7,566 nucleotides of DNA from Armatimonadota bacterium. Lineage in GTDB: Bacteria > Armatimonadota > JAAZEB01. Below are positions 1-6,709 of this stretch, piece by piece. Under the pieces are notes generated by a model, which did not search any database, had not been told where the DNA came from, and was given only the letters and a program-made list of their open reading frames with translations. Within the stretch, counting starts at the first letter, position 1. Each line of letters opens with the position of its first letter. The translations under genes were made by a program, and so were the position numbers. The stretch spans positions 1 through 7,566 of the forward strand of contig DUUU01000038.1 of the NCBI GenBank assembly GCA_012841485.1, written 5' to 3'.

Positions 1-2
1 CG

Positions 3-713
3 GTGCGCACGCCGTGGCTCCTGCGCGCCCAGATCGAGGTGGTGAACGCGAGCACTGTCCGCTCTGCTGAAGTGCGCGAAACGACCAGCGCCACGGGCAG
101 CCGCCTGGAGGCCACGCTGATCGGCGCTGGCGAGACGGCGTTGCGGATTCGGGTGCCCGCGGGCATGCGGCTCGTCGCGCTCCGCGTCGATGGCCGGCCC
201 GTCCAGGCCCGGCCGGAAGGTGACGGCGTCGTGGCCAGGGCAAAGCTCGGGGCCAATACGCGCCTGGCGGCCCAGTTTGCATCGAACCTTCTGGACATCC
301 AGGAGCGCGCGCTCCTGGACTACCCCTTCGTGAAGAATAGCAAGCCGGCGTGCGCCATCGTGGTGCCCAAGGGCGCTGGCGAGCGCGAGCGACTGGCGGC
401 CTTCCGAATCCAGGAGTATTTCCGCTACTGGTATGGGCGCGTGCAGGAACCCGCGACCGAGGTGCTCTTGCCGATTCGCGAGAGCGATGCGCCAGGATCC
501 GGTCCGCTGGTGCGCCTGAGCATCACCGCCGGGAAAAAACCGCGCGTCTCGCTGCAAGGGCGCGATCTGGTGGTTGAGGCCGCAAGCGCGGAGGAACTGG
601 AAGAGAGCGTCTTCGCTCTTCTGCGCGCGCTCGATTGGAAGTACTGGAGCCCCGACTGGCATCCCCAGGCGGCAGTACGTGCCCGCCTGGCGAACTACGG
701 ACGGGATGGGTAG
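3..713 (+). CDS. C-terminal part of an unrecognised, probably carbohydrate-related protein (5' end outside window)
   Basis: The frame is open to the left edge, and the first residues sit inside a beta-rich domain, so the GTG at position 3 is probably an internal Val and the true start lies outside. Of the 236 visible residues, about 1-95 alternate short beta-like strands (ALRIRVPAGMRLVALRVDG, about 46-64), like an Ig or beta-sandwich domain. Residues about 112-215 form an alpha/beta unit: CAIVVPKG, then a helix AAFRIQEYFRYWYGR (132-146), and finally a helix ending in LLRALDWKYWSPD (206-218). This recalls the small domain that precedes the catalytic barrel in GH20/GH67-type glycosidases, but that is a resemblance by eye only. 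No catalytic motif is visible. It ends at TAG and is followed 32 bp later by an intrinsic terminator, so it is the last gene of its transcript. I do not assign a function. Confidence 0.75.
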   Translation: MRTPWLLRAQIEVVNASTVRSAEVRETTSATGSRLEATLIGAGETALRIRVPAGMRLVALRVDGRPVQARPEGDGVVARAKLGANTRLAAQFASNLLDIQERALLDYPFVKNSKPACAIVVPKGAGERERLAAFRIQEYFRYWYGRVQEPATEVLLPIRESDAPGSGPLVRLSITAGKKPRVSLQGRDLVVEAASAEELEESVFALLRALDWKYWSPDWHPQAAVRARLANYGRDG

Positions 714-745
714 CGCGCGGAACGTGAGATAGATCCTCTGGTGGG

Positions 746-784
746 GGGGCGCCTGCGAGAATGGAACGCGCGGGCGCCCCTTTT
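746..784 (+). terminator. Intrinsic terminator after the left-edge gene
   Basis: GGGGCGCCTGCG (746-757) pairs with CGCGGGCGCCCC (769-780), giving a 12-bp stem with one G:U pair and an 11-nt loop. TTTT follows at 781-784. It lies 32 bp after the TAG stop of the plus-strand gene and has the classic GC stem plus T-run layout on the plus strand only. Confidence 0.85.
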
Positions 785-792
785 GATTCAAC

Positions 793-823
793 GAAAAATG
801 GGGGTGGCAATCGCCACCCCCAT
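793..823 (-). terminator. Intrinsic terminator of the isomerase-DUF6807 operon
   Basis: On the minus strand ATGGGGGTGGC (823-813) pairs with GCCACCCCCAT (808-798), an 11-bp perfect stem around the 4-nt loop GATT. A five-T run follows at 797-793. It starts 15 bp after the TGA stop of the DUF6807 gene. It is separate from the facing plus-strand terminator, with an 8-bp gap between the two. Confidence 0.88.
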
Positions 824-838
824 GGCCGAAAAAGAAAC

Positions 839-1978
839 TCAGGCCTCGACGGTCACGACCGGCGGATTGACGAAGTCGTGGTAGCGCTCGGACACGTTGC
901 CCTGAGTGGCGTCGCCCGGATGCACGTAGATCCGGTAGCGGAAGATGAGGCTCTCGCCCTCGGGGAGGGTGTAGTCACCGCGGCGCTGCGGGTCGTTGTA
1001 GAACGCGGAGAGGCCAAACATGTTGGCGGTCATCAACCCGTAGTCGCGCACGTGCCAGTAGGTGGGATAGCGGAAGTTGCCGGGGTGATCCATGACGGCG
1101 ATGCCGACCCACTTGCCCTCGACCGGTCCGGAGTAATCGCACCACTCGGCGCGCTTGCCCCAGGTCTCCTTCTCGTTGACGCCGCCGTAGCTGTTCTCGA
1201 TCTTGCCGCCGCGCGCCGCGTCCATGGAGGTGGCCACGCGCACGGAGAGGATGCCGCCCTCTTTGGTGTCGCCGAACTTCACTTCCCCCACGCTGGCAGT
1301 CAGGCGCACCTCATAGTCGAGAACGCGCGCCGCGGAAGGAACGCCATAGATGGTGACCGTGCGGCTCTCGCTCATCACCTTCTCGCCGGAGTTGCTCACC
1401 CAGTCGCTCTGCGAGCGGATGGTAGCATAAACCGGTCCCTGCTCCAGGCCCTGGAAGCCGGTGTGCACGATCCGACCATGCCCGGGCTCCTCCGACCAGT
1501 CATCTACGCCGTTCACATCGCCATAGGCGGTGTAGACCGAGCGGTGGTGCTTGTGATCCTGGCGTTCGCCCTCGATGTTCTGCATCGGGAAGTGGCGCGT
1601 CACGGAGGCGCCATAGGGGCCGATGAGCGGGTAGAGGAACGGGCGCGGATAGGCGCTGCCATAGTAGTAGGAGGTGATCAGCTCATCGCCGATGCGCACT
1701 TCCACGCGGTCGTTGGGCACCTCGGTGAGGCTGACCGTGGCCGGGGGTACGGCAGTGCTCGACACGGGGGCGAGGACGTAGGTGCGCGATTGTCCTGCCG
1801 CGAGGTGGTCGATGAGCCAGGTGATGCGCGTGCCCGTGGCATCAAACTGGAACGGTACTGCGCGCTGGCTCTCCTGGTCGATCAGCTCCAGGGCGGTATC
1901 GCCCTGCGCGGGCACATCGGCGCACACGGGGGCGAAGATCCGGTCGTGGTTGCCGGCTGAAACAGTGATACGGACCAT
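839..1978 (-). CDS. DUF6807 ('methane oxygenase PmoA') family protein
   Basis: The product has 379 residues and matches from memory the DUF6807 family, which databases often label 'PmoA'. That name is misleading: this is a soluble protein unrelated to the membrane subunit of particulate methane monooxygenase. Family hallmarks are a YYYGSAYPRPFLYPL stretch (104-118), a His-rich DHKHHRSVYTAYGDVNGVDDW segment (141-161, key residues H142, H144, H145, D159, W161), GDTKEGGILSVRVA (236-249), and MDHPGN..PTYWHVRDYGL (296-315). The fold is probably all-beta and the His cluster could bind metal or sugar, but no reaction is established to my knowledge. There is no signal peptide, so it is probably cytoplasmic. 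ATG 1978 is chosen because AAGGAG (1992-1987) lies 8 nt upstream. It is the second gene of an operon with the isomerase, 36 bp apart, which points to sugar catabolism. Confidence 0.88.
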   Translation of the reverse strand: MVRITVSAGNHDRIFAPVCADVPAQGDTALELIDQESQRAVPFQFDATGTRITWLIDHLAAGQSRTYVLAPVSSTAVPPATVSLTEVPNDRVEVRIGDELITSYYYGSAYPRPFLYPLIGPYGASVTRHFPMQNIEGERQDHKHHRSVYTAYGDVNGVDDWSEEPGHGRIVHTGFQGLEQGPVYATIRSQSDWVSNSGEKVMSESRTVTIYGVPSAARVLDYEVRLTASVGEVKFGDTKEGGILSVRVATSMDAARGGKIENSYGGVNEKETWGKRAEWCDYSGPVEGKWVGIAVMDHPGNFRYPTYWHVRDYGLMTANMFGLSAFYNDPQRRGDYTLPEGESLIFRYRIYVHPGDATQGNVSERYHDFVNPPVVTVEA

Positions 1979-1986
1979 CTCTGTTG

Positions 1987-1992
1987 CTCCTT
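1987..1992 (-). promoter_or_regulatory. Ribosome binding site of the DUF6807 gene
   Basis: AAGGAG on the minus strand, 8 nt before ATG 1978. It lies in the 36-bp gap between the two operon genes and supports independent re-initiation rather than overlap coupling. Confidence 0.75.
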
Positions 1993-2014
1993 ATAGAGAG
2001 AGGCGACTGGCGTA

Positions 2015-2833
2015 CTAGGCTTTGCGGAGTGCCTCTCGCATATACTCCAGGCTGCGCGTGGCGATTGCCTCCGGGCCATCGCTGAAATCGAAGACCTCGA
2101 CCGAGACATAGCCATCGAAGCCGACTTCCTTCAGGGCACGGAAGATCGGGGCGAACTCCATATCGCCCATGCCGGGCCCCTTCAGGTTGGGGTCGTTCGC
2201 GTGGAAGTGGGAGAACCACCCCTGCGACTCGCGGATGATCTGGGGAATCGGCTTGGCCTCGGAACTCATCGCCTTCACATCAAGGATGATCCGGAAAGCG
2301 GGGCTGGGCACCTGCTGCACAAAGCGGATGGCGTCGGCGGCGGTGTTGATGAAGTTCGTCTCGGAGGGGGCGAGCGGCTCGAAGCAGATCACCACCCCGC
2401 GCTCCTCGGCGACGCCGATGGCCGGCCGGAACGTCTCCGCCGCCCACTTCCAGGCCTGCTCGTAGCTCACGCCCTCCATCACGTTGCGCTGCTTGGGAGA
2501 GCCAACGACCATCACCTTGCCGCCCAGATCCGCGCAGAAATGGGTGAGCGCGACGAAATAGTCGGCGGTGCGCTGGCGAACGGCCTCGTCCGGGGTGTTG
2601 ATGTAGAGCCCCTCGGGCTTGACGAGCACCCAGTGGATGCCAGCGATCTCCACCCCCGCGGTGGCCGCTGCCTCGCGGATACGCTGGCGCTCGGAAGCGG
2701 GGATCTGCTCCACGCTCTCGGCAAGGGTGAAGGGGGCGATCTCGACGGCATCATAGCCGATGCGCGCCGCGTATTGCAGCACGTCGTCGATCTTCCAACC
2801 CTCGAACATCTCGTTGCAGATAGCAAACTTCAT
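2015..2833 (-). CDS. Sugar phosphate isomerase/epimerase (AP endonuclease 2-like TIM barrel)
   Basis: The product has 272 residues, normal for xylose-isomerase-like TIM-barrel isomerases and epimerases (IolE, hydroxypyruvate isomerase and ketose 3-epimerase relatives). It starts with MKFAICNEMFEGW and GYDAVEIAP (26-34), typical of the first two strands. H67 in GIHWV is a common substrate contact. Likely metal ligands are E152 (CFEPLAP), D185 (IILDVKAM), H211 (FSHFHANDP) and E246 (VSVEVFDF), so the metal site looks intact. The fold and the general reaction, interconversion of a keto sugar or sugar acid, are well supported; the substrate is not readable. An upstream extension stays open in frame to 3307, but ATG 2833 is right because GGAGG lies 4 nt before it and the extension covers the promoter. 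It is the first gene of the operon with the DUF6807 gene. Confidence 0.93.
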   Translation of the reverse strand: MKFAICNEMFEGWKIDDVLQYAARIGYDAVEIAPFTLAESVEQIPASERQRIREAAATAGVEIAGIHWVLVKPEGLYINTPDEAVRQRTADYFVALTHFCADLGGKVMVVGSPKQRNVMEGVSYEQAWKWAAETFRPAIGVAEERGVVICFEPLAPSETNFINTAADAIRFVQQVPSPAFRIILDVKAMSSEAKPIPQIIRESQGWFSHFHANDPNLKGPGMGDMEFAPIFRALKEVGFDGYVSVEVFDFSDGPEAIATRSLEYMREALRKA

Positions 2834-2837
2834 AGCG

Positions 2838-2842
2838 CCTCC
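2838..2842 (-). promoter_or_regulatory. Ribosome binding site that sets the isomerase start
   Basis: GGAGG on the minus strand, 4 nt before ATG 2833. The spacing is short but usable. It decides the start against a much longer open frame reaching 3307. Confidence 0.7.
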
Positions 2843-2880
2843 ATATCGGGCCGCAGCCGTTTGTTGCTGAAGTGAGAAGG

Positions 2881-2910
2881 GAGGGCGCGTCCCGCAAGCC
2901 CCCGCGCCTC
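2881..2910 (-). other. Possible hairpin in the operon leader
   Basis: GAGGCGCG (minus strand, 2910-2903) can pair with CGCGCCCTC (2889-2881) with one bulged base and a 13-nt loop. It lies inside the predicted roughly 100-nt leader of the isomerase operon, about 48 nt before the start codon. There is no T-run, so it is not an intrinsic terminator. In such GC-rich sequence it may be chance. Confidence 0.25.
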
Positions 2911-2942
2911 TCAGGCGTAGCCAGCGCGCGGCAGCCTCCGGT

Positions 2943-2971
2943 ATTATAGCAGCTAAGCCGAATGCCCGCAA
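2943..2971 (-). promoter_or_regulatory. Sigma-70-type promoter of the isomerase-DUF6807 operon
   Basis: On the minus strand, TTGCGG (2971-2966) is followed by a 17-nt spacer and a perfect TATAAT (2948-2943). The -35 matches only at TTG. Transcription would start near 2936, giving a leader of about 100 nt. This is the most AT-rich spot of the divergent region and faces the isomerase gene. Confidence 0.65.
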
Positions 2972-3155
2972 GCAGGAGAGCAGGCCTTCAGTTGCGAAGT
3001 AGGTGAGCGTAGGCCGGAGACTACGTTCGGAAGCCGGACGGCCACGCTCTGATTCGCCGGTACGGGTGCGTAGGGGCCGTGCTGCCCTCTCGGAGGCGCG
3101 AGAAGCGGCCGCCTGTCTGCTCCGAAGACCGGGCGAGGGCCTCAGGTTGCGCCGT
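2972..3155. other. Divergent intergenic region without a recognised gene
   Basis: This is the middle of the 379-bp gap between the divergent isomerase and isocitrate dehydrogenase genes. Open frames cross it on both strands, but they are Arg/Ala-rich and resemble no family, and there is a better start with a ribosome binding site at 3213. I see no tRNA, no known riboswitch pattern and no convincing repeat. Confidence 0.55.
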
Positions 3156-3185
3156 CTCACAGAGGGCGCTCGGGCAATCCATAGT
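3156..3185 (+). promoter_or_regulatory. Weak candidate promoter of the isocitrate dehydrogenase gene
   Basis: CTCACA (3156-3161, 4 of 6 to TTGACA) and CATAGT (3180-3185, 4 of 6 to TATAAT) are 18 nt apart. A start near 3192 would leave a leader of about 20 nt just covering the ribosome binding site. Matches of this quality occur by chance, so this is a suggestion. Confidence 0.3.
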
Positions 3186-3198
3186 CTGCTGCTTAGTT

Positions 3199-3204
3199 GG
3201 GAGG
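3199..3204 (+). promoter_or_regulatory. Ribosome binding site that sets the TTG start
   Basis: GGGAGG lies 8 nt before TTG 3213. This ideal spacing is the main reason to start the protein at TTG rather than further upstream. Confidence 0.85.
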
Positions 3205-3212
3205 AAACTCGG

Positions 3213-4286
3213 TTGGCACATAAGGTCACGCTGATTCCGGGAGATGGGACGGGCCCGGAGATTGTTGCGGCAGGGCGCCGCGTTCTCGACGCGACGGGCG
3301 TTGCCATTGATTGGGAGGTTCAGGAAGCGGGCGTTGATGTCATGGAGAAGCATGGCACGCCGCTGCCGCCCCAGGTGCTGGAGAGCATCCGCCGCAACAA
3401 GGTCGCGCTCAAGGGGCCGATCACCACGCCGATCGGCACCGGGTTCCGCTCGGTGAACGTGGCCTTGCGCCAGGAGCTGGGCCTCTACGCCTGCTTGCGC
3501 CCCTGCAAGTACTATCCAGGCATTCGCTCGAAATATACCGATGTGGACCTGGTGGTCGTTCGCGAGAACACCGAGGACCTTTACGCCGGCGTGGAGTTTG
3601 ACCTCGGAACGCCGGAAGCGGACCAGGTGATCGCCCTGGGCAAGGAGCGGATCCGCCCCGACTCCGCCATCTCCATCAAGCCGATCTCCGTCACCGGCAC
3701 CCGGCAGATTGTGCGCTTTGCCTTCGACTACGCGGTGCGCTATGGGCGCAAGAAGGTGACGGCGGTCGCCAAGGCCAACATCATGAAGTTCACCGACGGC
3801 CTTTTCTATCGCGTCGCCCGTGAGGCGGCCGAGGAGTACTCCGGCAAGGTGGAGTACGAGGAGCGCCTCGTCGATAACATGTGCATGCAGTTGGTCCAGA
3901 AGCCGGAGCTGTACGACGTCCTGGTGATGCCCAACCTGTATGGCGACATCCTCTCCGATCTGTGTGCCGGCCTGATCGGCGGCTTGGGCGTGGCACCTGG
4001 GGCAAACATCGGTCCGGATGTGGCGGTCTTCGAGCCCACGCACGGTTCGGCGCCCCGCTACAAGGGGCAGAACAAGGTCAACCCGACGGCGTTCATCCTC
4101 TCGGGGATGCTGATGCTGCGCCACCTCGGAGAAGAGGACGCGGCGGCTCGTCTCGAGCGCGCTGTCGCGGCGGTGATCGCCGAGGGCAAGGATGTGACCT
4201 ACGATATGAAGCCCAACCGCGACGATCCCACCGCCGTGGGCACGGCGCAGATGGCGGACGCGATCATTCGCAAGCTGGAGCAATAG
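3213..4286 (+). CDS. Isocitrate dehydrogenase (NAD(P)-dependent, IDH/IPMDH superfamily)
   Basis: It oxidatively decarboxylates isocitrate to 2-oxoglutarate in the TCA cycle. The 357-residue product starts at TTG behind GGGAGG, directly before [13 protein letters not shown] (4-16), the superfamily N-terminus. Isocitrate specificity is read from S80, N82 and R86 in [14 protein letters not shown], with R96 and R117; homoisocitrate and isopropylmalate enzymes differ here. Y124 (NTEDLYAG) and K187 (VAKANIMK) are the catalytic pair. D221, D245 and D249 bind the metal; [19 protein letters not shown] (241-259) is the family signature. The cofactor loop reads [15 protein letters not shown] (277-291), with NADP-like features (R282, Y283, Y330) but Pro334 where E. 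coli has Arg395, so NAD versus NADP is open. It is a single gene, divergent from the isomerase operon and convergent with the membrane protein gene. Confidence 0.95.
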   Translation: MAHKVTLIPGDGTGPEIVAAGRRVLDATGVAIDWEVQEAGVDVMEKHGTPLPPQVLESIRRNKVALKGPITTPIGTGFRSVNVALRQELGLYACLRPCKYYPGIRSKYTDVDLVVVRENTEDLYAGVEFDLGTPEADQVIALGKERIRPDSAISIKPISVTGTRQIVRFAFDYAVRYGRKKVTAVAKANIMKFTDGLFYRVAREAAEEYSGKVEYEERLVDNMCMQLVQKPELYDVLVMPNLYGDILSDLCAGLIGGLGVAPGANIGPDVAVFEPTHGSAPRYKGQNKVNPTAFILSGMLMLRHLGEEDAAARLERAVAAVIAEGKDVTYDMKPNRDDPTAVGTAQMADAIIRKLEQ

Positions 4287-4347
4287 TCCACCGCGCATGC
4301 GGTTCCGGGGAACGGCCTCGGAATGCCGGTATCCGCCGGCCAGGCTC

Positions 4348-4393
4348 AAGTGCCGCTCTTCCTCCTCGGGCGAGGGGAGGGAGAGCGGCACTT
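4348..4393. terminator. Long hairpin between convergent genes, possible bidirectional terminator
   Basis: AAGTGCCGCTCT (4348-4359) and AGAGCGGCACTT (4382-4393) pair perfectly over 12 bp. Inside, CCTC (4364-4367) and GAGG (4372-4375) pair around GGGC, so the stem is nearly continuous at about 20 bp. It starts 61 bp after the isocitrate dehydrogenase stop and ends 3 bp before the stop codon of the opposing gene. Neither side has a proper T-run, so termination may be weak or the hairpin may mainly protect 3' ends. A smaller hairpin, GCCGG/CCGGC (4325-4340), lies next to it. Confidence 0.6.
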
Positions 4394-4396
4394 CGG

Positions 4397-6709
4397 TTAT
4401 GGGGTTGTCGGGGGATGCGGAGCGTCGCGCTCTTCCGTTGCGAAGCGCGCGGTGCATGCGAGGAGGGCGGCTGCCGTGGCCACGATGATTTCCGCCGCGG
4501 GAAGCACGCCGGAGTCATTCGCCACCAGGGCGGCGGCCGCGGCGATCACGGCAATGCTCGCCGTGGTTTGCACCACCGGGGCGCGTTGCCGCAACGCTTC
4601 CCGATTCCGATGCGCCAGGTAGACCGCCGTGAGGCCGGCCAGGAGCAGCAGCCGACTCCAGGGAGAGCGGCGCAGCAGGAGCCAGTTCATAGAGAGCTTG
4701 CGGTGGATGATCCCCCAGGCGGTTCCCAGCCCCCCCTCGCGCACGCCCTCCATCGCGCGTCCGATGTGCGATGGCGATCCGCCTCCCGAAAGAAGCTCGA
4801 AGAGGAACGGCAACGCGGCGATTACAATCCCCCCCATCACCAGCACGAGAATTCCCCGGCGGCTCAACCGCTCTCGCAGGGCGAGGATCGCCGCGGCCAC
4901 GCTGGCTGCCCCGGCGGAGACCGCCCCCCCGAAGTTGGCTCCCAACTGCGGATGGCCTACCAGGACCGCGGCGGCCAGGGAGAACGCGGAGACTACCAGG
5001 ATGGGCATCCGAAGGCTGCCTGGACGCCGCGTTGCCCCCGGTTTCGATGGGGTACGCCGTGCCTGCGGCCAGAGAAAGGCGATTGCGAAGAGCAGAGACG
5101 CGGCGAGACACCCAAAGCCCTCGTTCCCCATGCCGTAGTAGCGGGCGCCGCCATAGGGAGAGTAGCCGAGCGCCGACGCGCGCAGGAGATGGGCGCCGGC
5201 GCACAGATCCGCCGCCAGAACCGCCGTGTTCGCCAGGAAGAGAAGGCCAATCGGGGACGCCAGCCGGCGTAGGCTGTGCGCCACCGCAACCAGCAGCGCG
5301 TCCAGGAGCAGCAGCAGGAATAGCCCTGATCCCGGGGTGCCCGGCAGGATCGCGGCGGTGAGCAGGATCGCCAGCGGCAGTGCCGCCAGACCGAGCGCGC
5401 CGGCATATACCGGGGATGTGGGTGGCACGCCGCGATACGCCCACGCGGCGAAGAGAAACACGCCAAAAAGCGCGGTTTGCAGCCAGACGAGACGGCGCAT
5501 CATCGGCCGGGCATAGCTCTCCACGCGCCGGAAGCGCTCCTCGAGGGCAAGAAGCGTCTCGGGTGCGTAGATGTCACGGTGAGAGGTAAGCGGCCGGCCC
5601 ACCATCTGCGCCGGCGCGCGCACGCCGAGGAAGTGGAGCACCGTGGGCGCGATATCGGTGTTGGTGCATAGCCCCGGAGTGCGCGTTGAGGGCGACAGGA
5701 GCAGACCGCGCGTCACGCCTTTCCCTGCCATCACGACCGGGGCCAGTGGGGTGCCGGCGCGCGCCGCGTCGAGCGAGACCGCCGGGGCCACCAGGAGCAA
5801 GAGCGCCTCATTGGGATCGACGTGGCGCAGCAGGCTGGCCACGATCTGGTCGGCGCGCATCAGAGCCTCCCGGCGCCTCAGCGGGCGAAGATCCGCCTGA
5901 ACATCATCGTTGGCGCGCTCTGTTCGTGCCGTGTCGCCCGTCTCGATGACGACTAGCCGGGCGCCCGCGCGAAGCGCGTCGAGGGTGGCGTCGGTCACCG
6001 CGCGGGCATCGGTGGTGTAGCCGCCGGGTGCCAGGGGGTCGGGGCGAGAGAAGGCACCGCCAACCGATCCCAGCGGCACGCGCCCGAGGGCGTCCATCGC
6101 GATACACGCCGCCTCGCGGTGGCGACCATGCACATCATCGGCGTTGCCCACGACGGCAGCGAGCAGGCCTGCCTCGCGCAGTGCCTGCCCCAGGGCACCT
6201 GGGGCCGCGGCATACGAGTGGCGCTGATTGCCGGCCATGAGCCGCGGAATCGCAACGTGGTAAACGCGGTCGCGCCCAGGCTTGAGCCCGGTGCGCTGTT
6301 GCCATAGGGATGTGGCGTGGCTACCGGTGACCGGCTCATCCGCATCGAAGGCCATTCCGGCTTCGCTGCGCGCGAAGCAGCGCGTGCCTGCACCCAGGGT
6401 GAGGCAGCCCGACTCCAGCGTGGTCGGGCGGACTTCCTCCGGGTGGAGCACAAGGCTGTCGATGCCGCGCCGCAACCGGCCTTGTCCCGAACCCGCGCGC
6501 GTGTTCATCAGGCCCACGGCGCCAGAGGTCATCAAGCTGCGGATGGCGGGCGCGGGGCAGGAGGTCAGGTCGCCGAGGCTCACCCCGGAGATGAGCACCA
6601 GGAGGACGACCGGCTGGTGATTTGCGGGCGCCGGCAATGGCGCGGGCATCGCGTTCACCGGCCCGCATGCGAGGAGGCACCAGAGCGTGGCCAGGAGAAA
6701 CCCTCGCAT
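4397..6709 (-). CDS. Polytopic membrane protein with a degenerate alkaline-phosphatase-superfamily-like domain
   Basis: From ATG 6709 the product has 770 residues. Residues 1-20 look like a signal peptide (FLLATLWCLLACGPVNA); LLAC could also be a poor lipobox. Residues about 32-375 recall the alkaline phosphatase/phosphoglycerate mutase superfamily: VVLLVLISGVSLGDL (34-48), LVVIETGDTAR (252-262) and TNTDIAPTVLHFLGV (349-363). The first metal Asp of that superfamily (usual D-G) is Ser-Gly here and no DHG-type motif is seen, so phosphatase activity is doubtful. Residues about 405-753 hold ten or eleven hydrophobic helices, with loops YSPYGGARYYGMGNEGFG (516-533), HPQLGANFGG (586-595) and NDSG (731-734) that look conserved-site-like. 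This layout fits an envelope protein, perhaps acting on a lipid-linked or surface glycan; that is inference, helped by the upstream glycosyltransferase. The exact start is uncertain (see 6838 alternative). Confidence 0.8.
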   Translation of the reverse strand: MRGFLLATLWCLLACGPVNAMPAPLPAPANHQPVVLLVLISGVSLGDLTSCPAPAIRSLMTSGAVGLMNTRAGSGQGRLRRGIDSLVLHPEEVRPTTLESGCLTLGAGTRCFARSEAGMAFDADEPVTGSHATSLWQQRTGLKPGRDRVYHVAIPRLMAGNQRHSYAAAPGALGQALREAGLLAAVVGNADDVHGRHREAACIAMDALGRVPLGSVGGAFSRPDPLAPGGYTTDARAVTDATLDALRAGARLVVIETGDTARTERANDDVQADLRPLRRREALMRADQIVASLLRHVDPNEALLLLVAPAVSLDAARAGTPLAPVVMAGKGVTRGLLLSPSTRTPGLCTNTDIAPTVLHFLGVRAPAQMVGRPLTSHRDIYAPETLLALEERFRRVESYARPMMRRLVWLQTALFGVFLFAAWAYRGVPPTSPVYAGALGLAALPLAILLTAAILPGTPGSGLFLLLLLDALLVAVAHSLRRLASPIGLLFLANTAVLAADLCAGAHLLRASALGYSPYGGARYYGMGNEGFGCLAASLLFAIAFLWPQARRTPSKPGATRRPGSLRMPILVVSAFSLAAAVLVGHPQLGANFGGAVSAGAASVAAAILALRERLSRRGILVLVMGGIVIAALPFLFELLSGGGSPSHIGRAMEGVREGGLGTAWGIIHRKLSMNWLLLRRSPWSRLLLLAGLTAVYLAHRNREALRQRAPVVQTTASIAVIAAAAALVANDSGVLPAAEIIVATAAALLACTARFATEERDAPHPPTTP

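Noticed and set aside
761..1960. Open frame of 399 codons on the plus strand opposite the DUF6807 gene
   Set aside because: It is an antisense shadow: the minus strand encodes a full family protein with conserved motifs and a ribosome binding site, and the plus frame gives Ala/Gly/Val/His-rich sequence like no family. It also runs across both terminators.
839..1978. True methane monooxygenase subunit, as the 'PmoA' label might suggest
   Set aside because: Particulate methane monooxygenase PmoA is a polytopic membrane protein; this product has no membrane helix and matches DUF6807 motifs instead.
3003..3212. N-terminal extension of isocitrate dehydrogenase by 70 residues
   Set aside because: The residues are Arg/Ala-rich and unlike any family N-terminus, and TTG 3213 has a GGGAGG at ideal spacing just before the conserved [13 protein letters not shown].
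2834..3307. N-terminal extension of the isomerase by 158 residues
   Set aside because: It covers the TATAAT promoter and the start of the divergent gene, is low-complexity Arg/Ser/Ala-rich, and ATG 2833 with GGAGG matches the family start.
3021..4457. Open frame of 478 codons on the minus strand opposite isocitrate dehydrogenase
   Set aside because: It mirrors the high-GC third positions of the real gene, is rich in His/Arg/Asp/Leu without motifs, and crosses the promoter region and the hairpin at 4348-4393.
3881..5272. Open frame of 463 codons on the plus strand spanning two genes
   Set aside because: It overlaps the end of isocitrate dehydrogenase in another frame and then runs antisense to the membrane protein; the product is Arg/Gly/Pro-rich with no recognisable domain.
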